A stretch of 6,666 nt of DNA, taken from positions 1-6,666 of the forward strand of contig JAHEGL010000097.1 in assembly GCA_024645145.1 (NCBI GenBank), read 5' to 3'. This DNA comes from Planktotalea sp. GTDB lineage: Bacteria; Pseudomonadota; Alphaproteobacteria; Rhodobacterales; Rhodobacteraceae. This document shows positions 1-5,734 of the stretch, one piece after another (within the stretch, counting starts at the first letter, position 1; every line of letters begins with the position of its first letter). The notes beneath the pieces are model-generated. The model was given only the letters and a program-made list of their open reading frames with translations, searched no databases and was not told the origin of the DNA. The position numbers and the translations under genes are program-made.

Positions 1-19
1 AGCGAAAGCTGTTCGTTAT

Positions 20-60
20 GGGCTTTGAGTGGTTGCAGCCATTCAAAGCCCTTTCTTTTC
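20..60 (+). terminator. Rho-independent terminator of an upstream gene
   Basis: A 13-bp stem (20-32 with 39-51, one G-T wobble) closes a 6-base loop (TTGCAG) and is followed by TTTCTTTTC. The right-arm core is TCAAAGCCC. This is a textbook intrinsic terminator for plus-strand transcription. It most likely ends a gene lying left of the window; the 19 bases before it are too few to identify that gene. It also insulates the downstream pxp operon from read-through. Confidence 0.85.
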
Positions 61-433
61 GGGAAAGGTGTTTGGGATTAGGACATGATTTTTCCTCGCT
101 CGATCTTGTTTATTCCGCACGCTCCACAGTGATAGCTGTGTTCAAAGCGGCGAAGCTTTCCTGTGGTGTGTTCTGCCTCTGAGACCGATTCTGATCTCTT
201 ATACGTTGTAGCAAGACTATCTATGCCGCGAATACCATGTTTATGGCAGGACATTCTATGTTTTGAGCCTGCATTGGTTTGGAGTAGAAGTTAAGGTTTC
301 TGTTTAACCTGCTGAAAAACATAAATTATTTTAGTTTCGCCGGTTTTAGCATTCATCCTTAATTTACGTGAGTTGAACCAGCATTCACGAATCAAAGTAA
401 AATTTCCTTGATGCTTGCGCTTGTTTCGGTGCC
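61..433. other. Intergenic region with no recognisable gene
   Basis: About 370 bases between the upstream terminator and the pxpB leader. No frame on either strand gives a protein I recognise. A 63-codon minus-strand frame (291-482) is basic, lacks family motifs and has no good ribosome binding site. I see no tRNA cloverleaf and no riboswitch I can name. The base composition is more AT-rich than the genes to the right, especially at 290-410. A small dyad (AGGTT, 7 bases, AACCT at about 294-310) is too weak to call. The region presumably carries the promoter and leader of the pxp operon, or a small RNA that I cannot detect by eye. Confidence 0.5.
373..403 (+). promoter_or_regulatory. Weak candidate promoter for the pxp operon
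   Basis: TTGAAC (373-378) and TAAAAT (398-403) resemble -35 and -10 boxes, but the 19-base spacer is longer than the 17 preferred by the housekeeping sigma factor. It is the best pair I found ahead of pxpB and would leave a leader of roughly 60 bases. The call rests on consensus matching alone. Confidence 0.2.
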
Positions 434-467
434 ATGATGGGTTGGAGCAAACAATGAAACGAGCCAC

Positions 468-1196
468 ATGAACGACGATCATGCAAACCTAGTACCGAAG
501 ATTATATTCGTCGGCGTTGACGGTGTGCTGGTTCGTTTTGCGGAGCAGATGAGTGATGAGGCAAACGCTGCTGCCTTGGCGTTTCATAAGCATATCGAAA
601 ATATTGCGCCGGTTGGCATACGAGAGGCCGCGCCGTCATTAACGGCTGTTTATCTTAAGCTAGATTTGGACGCGGATATGGAGCGGGTTGTTCAAACTGT
701 GACCAAAGAAGTGCATGCGCGAGATTGGTTTGTAGAGCCAATGTTGCAATCGCGCGTTTGGACAATTCCTTGCAGCTTTGATGGCCCGCAACTTTCTGAA
801 GCGGCGCAGCTTGCTGGGGTAAATGAAACACAGGCTGTCGCGCAAATTACAGCGGCGCGGGTTCGAGTGTTAACCTTGGGGTTTGCGCCGGGTCAGCCCT
901 ATTTGGGCAATTTAGAGTCGCATTGGAATATTGCGCGTATGGACGGTGTCGCGCCAAGAGTTCCTGCGCGTGCGCTTGTTGTTGCGGTTGCTCAATTGAT
1001 CATCTTTGCCAATGAGACCCCAACAGGCTGGCGTCATATCGGGCAGACTGCGTTTCAGTGTTTTGATCAGAATCGAGCAGAGCCGTTCGCGTTTCAAGCG
1101 GGGGATCGTGTGCAGTTTGTAAGTGCTGCGCGCGGTGAGATTGATGCGCTTTGGGATGACAGTTTTGGTGGTGCGCGCTGGGAGGTGTTATCGTGA
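468..1196 (+). CDS. pxpB: 5-oxoprolinase subunit B (KipI-like, Rhodobacteraceae type)
   Basis: PxpB works with PxpC and PxpA as the prokaryotic ATP-dependent 5-oxoprolinase, which opens 5-oxo-L-proline to L-glutamate in the cytoplasm. The B. subtilis homologue KipI also inhibits a sporulation kinase; that role is not expected here. The 242-residue product is of usual length for the family. It shows the N-terminal sandwich pattern VGVDGVLVRF (15-24), the APSLTAVYLKLD segment (55-66), the signature LGFAPGQPYLG (137-147) and TPTGWRHIGQTAF (184-196). The canonical family reads GGQTGIYP and SPGGW where this has AVAQLIIF and TPTGW, so it belongs to a diverged branch. The ATG at 468 has only a weak ribosome site; a much better one (GGAG, 444-447) serves a mini-ORF ending on this start codon. 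The stop overlaps pxpC by four bases (GTGA), indicating an operon with translational coupling. Confidence 0.88.
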   Translation: MNDDHANLVPKIIFVGVDGVLVRFAEQMSDEANAAALAFHKHIENIAPVGIREAAPSLTAVYLKLDLDADMERVVQTVTKEVHARDWFVEPMLQSRVWTIPCSFDGPQLSEAAQLAGVNETQAVAQITAARVRVLTLGFAPGQPYLGNLESHWNIARMDGVAPRVPARALVVAVAQLIIFANETPTGWRHIGQTAFQCFDQNRAEPFAFQAGDRVQFVSAARGEIDALWDDSFGGARWEVLS

Positions 1197-2197
1197 CACC
1201 TGTGATCCAAGTGGAAAAAATCGGCGCCGCGGTCACGGTGCAAGATGCAGGTTGGAGCGGAACACTTGCGCTGGGACTGTCGCGTGGTGGTGCCGCTGAT
1301 ACATTTGCGCTGAGCAGCGTTTGGGCTTTGCTGGGCGAAAGCGAGACTGCTGTTTTGGAAATGGCCGGATTTGGCGGCACGTTCAGGTTTTTGAGCGACG
1401 CGCGCATTGCGATTGCGGGGGCGGTCATGGACGCGCGTTTGGACGGCGCGACCTTGCTTCATAATGCGGTGCACTTTGTTCAAGCCGGACAAGTGCTGGA
1501 AATTGGCGCGGCGCGCGTTGGGCTTTATGGCTACCTTGGGATTGGCGGTGGGTTTGTAACGCCGAAGTTTCAAGGATCGGCAAGTACGCATCGTGGGGCA
1601 GGGCTTGGTCAGGTTATTGAGGTTCGTCAAACACTGAAGATGGGCGCAGACTTACGGCCGGACCGGATTGGATTGGCTTTGCCGAGTAGGCCCAAAAGCA
1701 GTGCTGCAATAAGAGTGGTTGAGACCGCGCATACGGAGCTTTTCTCAAAGCAGGTGCGAACGCGGTTTGAAGAAACGGTCTTTACGCGTGGGTCCAAGGG
1801 TAATCGGCAAGGGGTTACCTTGGAAAGCAGTGAGGATTTTGCGGTGCAAGGCGGGCAATCGATCCTGTCTGAAACTGTGATTCCCGGTGATATACAGGTG
1901 CCGGGGCAGGGGGCGTTGTTTGCGTTGCTTGCGGACAGTCAAACGACGGGGGGATATCCAAGGATTGCTGCGGTGCTGCCCTGTGATTTGACAAGAATTG
2001 CGCAGGCTGTGGCGGGGGATGAACTGAAGTTCAAATTTGTCACGCGTGAAGCGGGCATTGCAGCCGAACGTGCAGAGCGAAAAGCGCGCGCCACATTGGG
2101 CAAACGGTGTGAAGCAATTTTGCGCGATCCGGCGCAGATCAATGATTTATTGTCGTACCAACTTATCAGCGGTGCGGTTTCGGGAGAGAGCGAATGA
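1193..2197 (+). CDS. pxpC: 5-oxoprolinase subunit C (biotin-dependent carboxyltransferase-like family)
   Basis: PxpC (KipA-like) pairs with PxpB in the subcomplex thought to activate 5-oxoproline with ATP before PxpA hydrolyses it. Despite the domain name shared with urea amidolyase, no biotin chemistry is implied. The 334-residue product carries TVQD (15-18), the RGGAADTFAL segment (31-40), the glycine-rich GYLGIGGGF (113-121) and the strongly conserved C-terminal block with IQVPGQG (234-240) and DSQTTGGYPRIAAV (248-261). After about 282 it has a charged helical tail. The start is GTG at 1193, supported by GGGAGGT at 1180-1186 with a 6-base spacer, and it overlaps the pxpB stop. Its own stop overlaps pxpA (ATGA, 2194-2197). 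Subunit stoichiometry and translation are therefore probably coupled along the operon. Confidence 0.92.
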   Translation: MTPVIQVEKIGAAVTVQDAGWSGTLALGLSRGGAADTFALSSVWALLGESETAVLEMAGFGGTFRFLSDARIAIAGAVMDARLDGATLLHNAVHFVQAGQVLEIGAARVGLYGYLGIGGGFVTPKFQGSASTHRGAGLGQVIEVRQTLKMGADLRPDRIGLALPSRPKSSAAIRVVETAHTELFSKQVRTRFEETVFTRGSKGNRQGVTLESSEDFAVQGGQSILSETVIPGDIQVPGQGALFALLADSQTTGGYPRIAAVLPCDLTRIAQAVAGDELKFKFVTREAGIAAERAERKARATLGKRCEAILRDPAQINDLLSYQLISGAVSGESE

Positions 2198-2961
2198 GCA
2201 AAACGGTCGATTTAAACGCGGATATGGGTGAGAGCTTTGGAGCGTGGTCGCTTGGGAATGACAGCGCGCTTTTGGATATTGTGACCTCTGCGAATATTGC
2301 TTGCGGGTTTCATGCCGGCGATCCCGACGTGATGGCGCAAACGATGAAGCTGGCGGTTGAAAAAGGCGTGGGCATTGGTGCGCATCCGGGATTTCCTGAT
2401 TTGCGAGGATTTGGGCGGTACCGCATGCATTTGCCACAGGCACAATTAGAGAACGCGGTGCGCTATCAGTTGGGTGCTGCGCAGGCGATGGCAAAGGTTG
2501 CAGGGGGGCACGTGCGGCATTTGAAGTTGCATGGCGCTTTGGCGAATATGTGTGCAGAGAATTACGAGATGGCGCATGGCTGTTATCGTGCGGCTTTAGA
2601 CGTTGATCCTGATATCATCATCATGGTGTTGGCGGGGACCGAGCAGCAAAAAGCGGTCGATGCATTGGGCTGTGCGTTCGCTGCGGAGATTTTTGCGGAT
2701 CGTGCGTATAATGATGATGCGACTTTGGTGGATCGTTCCTTGGAAGGGGCGGTTATTCACGATGCTGATCTCGCTGCTGCGCGTATGGTTGATATGGTGC
2801 AAAGTGGGGCGATGAATGCGCAAAGTGGAAAGCGTATACCAACGCGGATCGATACAATTTGTATGCATGGCGATACGCCTGAAGCTGTCGAAATCGCGCG
2901 TGCTGTGCGGGCGGCGTTGGAAGCGGCGGGGATCGAGATAACAGCGTTTGCTGATGCATGA
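2194..2961 (+). CDS. pxpA: 5-oxoprolinase subunit A (LamB/YcsF family)
   Basis: PxpA is the LamB/YcsF-family subunit that completes the ATP-dependent opening of 5-oxoproline to glutamate with PxpB and PxpC. The 255-residue product is full length. Family motifs in order are VDLNADMGESFG (5-16), ANIACGFHAGDP (33-44), GIGAHPGFPD (60-69), KLHGALAN (111-118), EIFADRAYNDD (165-175) and GKRIPTRIDTICMHGD (212-227). The conserved acidic and histidine residues of these motifs are present. Most PxpA proteins have KPHGALYN where this one has KLHGALAN, a variant I associate with Rhodobacteraceae. The ATG at 2194 is preceded by GGGAGAG (2182-2188) and overlaps the pxpC stop. Gene order is B-C-A with no spacer. 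The 3' end overlaps the CoA transferase gene, so that gene is part of the same transcript. Confidence 0.93.
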   Translation: MSKTVDLNADMGESFGAWSLGNDSALLDIVTSANIACGFHAGDPDVMAQTMKLAVEKGVGIGAHPGFPDLRGFGRYRMHLPQAQLENAVRYQLGAAQAMAKVAGGHVRHLKLHGALANMCAENYEMAHGCYRAALDVDPDIIIMVLAGTEQQKAVDALGCAFAAEIFADRAYNDDATLVDRSLEGAVIHDADLAAARMVDMVQSGAMNAQSGKRIPTRIDTICMHGDTPEAVEIARAVRAALEAAGIEITAFADA

Positions 2962-4285
2962 GACCAATCCATTTTGGAATGAGTTGTGTGACGGAGTTTT
3001 TGGTGAGCGCGTTGCGCCCTATACGCTCACGGGTGCGGGGCATTTGCCGTCATATTTCCGAACGACTGATTTAGCGGAAGCGTCGATAGGATTGGCAGGC
3101 GTTGCTTTGGCGCGGCTTGGTGTCGGCGAAACGGTTTCGGTGGATCGACGACGCGCAGCGCTTTGGTTTGATATGACGGTGCGACCCCTTGGTTGGGAGG
3201 CAGGTTCGCTCTGGGATGCGGTCGCGGGGAATTATCAATGCAAAGATGGATGGATCAGGTTGCACACCAACGCACCCCATCACCGCGATGCGGCCTTGTC
3301 GGTTTTGAAGGTTGCGGCGGATCGCGATTTGGTTGCCGGAGTTGTTTTGGAGTGGAACGGTGAAGCTTTGGAAAAGGCGATTGTTGCGGCGAATGGATGT
3401 GCGGCGTTTATGAGAACGGCTGACGCGTGGCGCGCGCATCCGCAAGGGCAGGCATTGGCAAGTGAGCCTTTGGTGCATTGGCAAGAGCGCGGCGACTGTG
3501 CACCGCGCGCGGTATCGCTGAAAGGTCTGAAAGTGCTGGATTTGACGCGCGTGCTGGCAGGGCCTGTAGCGACACGGCTTCTCGCTGGATTTGGGGCCGA
3601 TGTTTTACGCATTGATCCACCATCTTGGAATGAACCAAGCGTTGAGATGGAAGTCACCTTGGGCAAACGCTGCGCAGGATTGGATCTGCGAAAAAGCGAT
3701 GACTTGGCGCGGTTGAAGGTATTGATTCAAGACGCGGATGTGTTTGTACACGGGTATCGTGCGGATGCGTTGGAACGGCTTGGCCTTGGGGTGGAGGTGC
3801 GACGCGCTTTGAACCCCGAGATGATTGATGTGAGCTTGAATGCCTATGGGTGGAGCGGGCCATGGGTGGGCCGGCGTGGGTTTGATAGTCTGGTGCAAAT
3901 GAGTTGCGGGATTTCCGCGACGGGGATGGCTGAGAGTGGAGCGAGCAAACCTGTGCCACTGCCTGTTCAAGCGCTTGATCATGCGACTGGATATTTGATG
4001 GCGGCCTGTGTTTTTGAAGCGTTGAAAGCACGTTCTGAAGGGGTTTTGAAATCAGCTAAGGTATCGCTCGCACGGACTGCGCTGTTGTTGATGAAAGAGC
4101 CTTGTGCGTTTGTGAGCGATGGGGCGATTGTGCAAAGCGCAGCTGATTTTAGCGATAGCGTTGAAGCGACGGGCTGGGGGAATGCACATCGCGTGATACC
4201 GCCTTTGAGCATTGATGGAAAACTGCCGGAGTGGCCTATTGCTGCGGGTCCTTTGCGGCGTCATGAGGCTGTTTGGCGTGAATAA
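2954..4285 (+). CDS. Class III CoA-transferase (CaiB/Frc family) with reordered halves
   Basis: Class III CoA transferases move CoA between acyl groups through an aspartyl-CoA intermediate; the substrate here is unknown. The 443-residue product has the usual N-terminal family motif, LKGLKVLDLTRVLAGP, only at residues 189-204. It is followed by GFGADVLRIDPP (212-223), TLGKRCAGLDLR (235-246), DVFVHGYRADALERLGLG (262-279) and RRGFDSLVQMSCGI (307-320). D342 in ALDHATGY matches the expected catalytic aspartate. Residues 1-185 look like the family's middle and C-terminal part (VDRRRAALWF at 63-72, DGWIRL at 98-103, then a dehydratase-like helical stretch). The order therefore appears C-half then N-half, which is my reading by eye. 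I chose ATG 2954 over TTG 2948, which would add two residues; the ribosome site is weak for both. The 8-bp overlap with pxpA implies co-translation and suggests a job linked to oxoproline or a related amide. Confidence 0.8.
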   Translation: MHETNPFWNELCDGVFGERVAPYTLTGAGHLPSYFRTTDLAEASIGLAGVALARLGVGETVSVDRRRAALWFDMTVRPLGWEAGSLWDAVAGNYQCKDGWIRLHTNAPHHRDAALSVLKVAADRDLVAGVVLEWNGEALEKAIVAANGCAAFMRTADAWRAHPQGQALASEPLVHWQERGDCAPRAVSLKGLKVLDLTRVLAGPVATRLLAGFGADVLRIDPPSWNEPSVEMEVTLGKRCAGLDLRKSDDLARLKVLIQDADVFVHGYRADALERLGLGVEVRRALNPEMIDVSLNAYGWSGPWVGRRGFDSLVQMSCGISATGMAESGASKPVPLPVQALDHATGYLMAACVFEALKARSEGVLKSAKVSLARTALLLMKEPCAFVSDGAIVQSAADFSDSVEATGWGNAHRVIPPLSIDGKLPEWPIAAGPLRRHEAVWRE

Positions 4286-4391
4286 TCAGATTTATTTTCA
4301 AATTTATCGGAAGGTACCTTTCTTTAATCGATTGCTTGGCGTGTTTGCTTTGCTGCGCCATGTTTAGGGCAACCAGATTCAGGATACGATC
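4286..4391 (+). promoter_or_regulatory. Spacer with candidate promoter and palindrome before the ureidoglycine gene
   Basis: This 106-base gap separates the CoA transferase from the next gene and has no convincing terminator, so read-through from the pxp operon is possible. It holds a perfect 10-bp palindrome, AAGGTACCTT (4311-4320), which extends with one wobble to GGAAGGTACCTTTC (4309-4322) and could bind a dimeric regulator. TTGGCG (4336-4341) and CATGTT (4359-4364) with a 17-base spacer are a weak promoter candidate. AGGA at 4381-4384 lies 7 bases from the ATG at 4392 and is the likely ribosome site. Confidence 0.35.
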
Positions 4392-5216
4392 ATGACAAAA
4401 CGCACATATTTTGCGCCGCACGGCGGACATCCTGGGCAGGAGCAAATGCTGACCAGCCAAGCAATTTTCACAGAAGCCTATGCGTTTTTGCCGGCGAGCA
4501 CGATGCGCGATATCGTGACGAGCTTTCTACCGTTCTGGGAAAAGACGCGGCTATGGGTGATTGCGCGTCCTATGACGGGATTTGCAGAGACCTTTTCGCA
4601 ATACATTATGGAAGTGCAACCTAGTGGTGGAAGCCAACGCGCCGAGCTCGACAAAACTGCACAGGGTGTTTTGTTTGTTGTGGAGGGCGAGATCAGCGTG
4701 AGTTTCAAAGGCGAAACTCATGTGTTGGGCGAAGGCGGTTATGCGTATTTGCCTGCGGGTCTTGATTGGACATTGGTGAATGACAGCGCACAGGTCGCGC
4801 GGTTTCATTGGGTGCGCAAAGCCTATCAAGCAATTGATGGTCTAGATGCGCCGGATCCGATAATCGCGAATGAGAATGATATTGCGCCGACAGTGATGCC
4901 GGATACCGATGGGGGTTGGGCGACGACGCGCTTTGTGGACCCGAACGATATGCGTCACGATATGCATGTGACGATTGTGACGCTGATGCCAGGTAATGTG
5001 ATTCCTTTTATGGAAACCCATGTGATGGAACACGGGCTTTATGTGCTTGAGGGTAAGGCCGCCTATAAGCTGAACGCCGATTGGGTCGAAGTGGGGCCGG
5101 GTGATTTTATGTGGCTGCGCGCCTTTTGCCCGCAAGCATGTTACGCGGGCGGGCCTGGTCCGTTTCGATACTTGCTTTACAAGGATGTGAACCGGCACGC
5201 GACGCTTGGGTTGTGA
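4392..5216 (+). CDS. allE: (S)-ureidoglycine aminohydrolase, bicupin (AllE/YlbA family)
   Basis: This enzyme releases ammonia from (S)-ureidoglycine to give (S)-ureidoglycolate, a late step of allantoin and purine breakdown. Databases sometimes label the family as bifunctional with allantoicase, which I do not adopt. The 274-residue product is of normal length. It has two cupin domains: one at roughly 65-140 with little sign of metal ligands, and one at roughly 190-265. The second has the expected manganese site, E208, H210 and H214 in ETHVMEH, and Q248 in CPQACY. K264 and R268 in YKDVNR match conserved family residues near the active site. The ATG follows AGGA at 4381. The upstream gap suggests its own promoter or loose attachment to the pxp operon. 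No other allantoin genes are in view, so the substrate may come from enzymes encoded elsewhere. Confidence 0.87.
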   Translation: MTKRTYFAPHGGHPGQEQMLTSQAIFTEAYAFLPASTMRDIVTSFLPFWEKTRLWVIARPMTGFAETFSQYIMEVQPSGGSQRAELDKTAQGVLFVVEGEISVSFKGETHVLGEGGYAYLPAGLDWTLVNDSAQVARFHWVRKAYQAIDGLDAPDPIIANENDIAPTVMPDTDGGWATTRFVDPNDMRHDMHVTIVTLMPGNVIPFMETHVMEHGLYVLEGKAAYKLNADWVEVGPGDFMWLRAFCPQACYAGGPGPFRYLLYKDVNRHATLGL

Positions 5217-5277
5217 TTTAGAGGCGTTGCGCAAGCGCAGTTTTGCCGAACGCTTATGGGCCTCGCTTTCAAATACC

Positions 5278-5306
5278 TTGCAATTCAAGGGCGAGAGTTC
5301 TATATG
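5278..5306 (+). promoter_or_regulatory. Likely promoter of the cold-shock gene
   Basis: TTGCAA (5278-5283), a 17-base spacer and TATATG (5301-5306) form a good housekeeping-type promoter. Transcription would start near 5313, leaving a leader of about 110 bases before the csp start, as is common for cold-shock genes whose leaders fold and change translation with temperature. The -35 box sits inside a small dyad (CCTTG, 5 bases, CAAGG at 5276-5290). Confidence 0.5.
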
Positions 5307-5424
5307 ACAAATGCGACGTTACCTCTATCGACCCAACTGCTCCTATCTAACGGCCCAGTCTTCGATCTTGCACTGACTAGCCGACCTGCCGCATTCCGTG
5401 GGCAGTATATTTAGGAGAATTACG
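5307..5424 (+). promoter_or_regulatory. 5' leader of the cold-shock gene
   Basis: The leader ends in a strong ribosome site, AGGAG (5413-5417), 7 bases before the ATG at 5425. A small hairpin (CTGCC at 5386-5390 with GGCAG at 5401-5405) lies just ahead of it and could affect access by ribosomes. A 36-codon frame (ATG 5304, TAG 5412-5414) runs through the leader, and its stop touches the ribosome site. If the promoter at 5278-5306 is right, that ATG falls in the -10 box and the frame would not be translated from this transcript. Confidence 0.4.
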
Positions 5425-5631
5425 ATGGCTACTGGCACCGTAAAATGGTTTAACACTACAAAAGGCTTCGGCTTTATCGCACCAGACGGCGGCAGCAAAG
5501 ACGTGTTCGTACACATCTCTGCAGTTGAGCGTTCCGGCCTTACAGGTCTTGCAGACAACCAGAAAGTTACTTTCGACATCGAGCCAGGCCGTGACGGTCG
5601 TGAAGCAGCGGTTAACATCGCTCTGGCGTAA
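5425..5631 (+). CDS. cspA: CspA-family cold-shock protein
   Basis: A small single-domain nucleic-acid-binding protein that melts RNA secondary structure and supports transcription and translation, often but not always during cold. The 68-residue product is a complete OB-fold. It opens with the typical [10 protein letters not shown], has RNP1 KGFGFI (13-18) and RNP2 VFVHIS (27-32), and ends just after GREAAVNI (58-65). The ATG at 5425 is chosen because it matches the family start and follows AGGAG; an in-frame ATG at 5398 would add nine residues without a family match. Codon choice is richer in C-ending codons (ATC, TTC, GGC) than in the pxp genes, consistent with high expression. It is an independent unit with its own leader and terminator. 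Which csp paralogue this is cannot be told from the window. Confidence 0.93.
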   Translation: MATGTVKWFNTTKGFGFIAPDGGSKDVFVHISAVERSGLTGLADNQKVTFDIEPGRDGREAAVNIALA

Positions 5632-5672
5632 GCCAGCGGTCCTACGGAACCTTTTTGAAAGTTAGAATTAAG

Positions 5673-5702
5673 AAGGGCGTTTCATTTTGAAGCGCCCTTT
5701 TT
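5673..5702 (+). terminator. Rho-independent terminator after cspA, possibly bidirectional
   Basis: An 11-bp stem (5673-5683 with 5689-5699, one G-T wobble, core AGGGCG/CGCCCT) with a 5-base loop is followed by a run of T (5698-5702). It ends the cold-shock transcript. The convergent regulator gene stops at 5735 and would read the same hairpin from the other side. There the following bases (complement of 5661-5672) are moderately T-rich, so the site may serve both genes. Confidence 0.88.
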
Positions 5703-5734
5703 CTATTTGGGGCATGAGAGCTTATTGAAGTTTC

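Noticed and set aside
1..19. Tail of an upstream coding sequence
   Set aside because: No stop codon or recognisable protein can be read in 19 bases, so strand and frame cannot be decided.
291..482. Minus-strand frame of 63 codons in the pxpB upstream region
   Set aside because: The composition is basic and featureless, it has no good ribosome site, and it overlaps the pxpB start. It is probably chance in AT-leaning DNA.
1094..1630. Minus-strand open frame of 178 codons, with another of 142 codons at 1000-1428
   Set aside because: They are antisense to pxpB and pxpC, rich in Arg, Pro and Ser as shadows of GC-rich genes are, and show no family motif or ribosome site.
5221..5264. Hairpin after the ureidoglycine gene as a terminator
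   Set aside because: TGCGCAAGCGCA with TTTTG after it, and the wider GAGGC/GCCTC pairing, give a short or broken stem and no real T run. It may end transcription weakly, but I cannot support the call.
4842..5288. Minus-strand open frame of 148 codons
   Set aside because: It is antisense to the ureidoglycine aminohydrolase gene, with unnatural runs of His, Arg and Ile and no recognisable domain.
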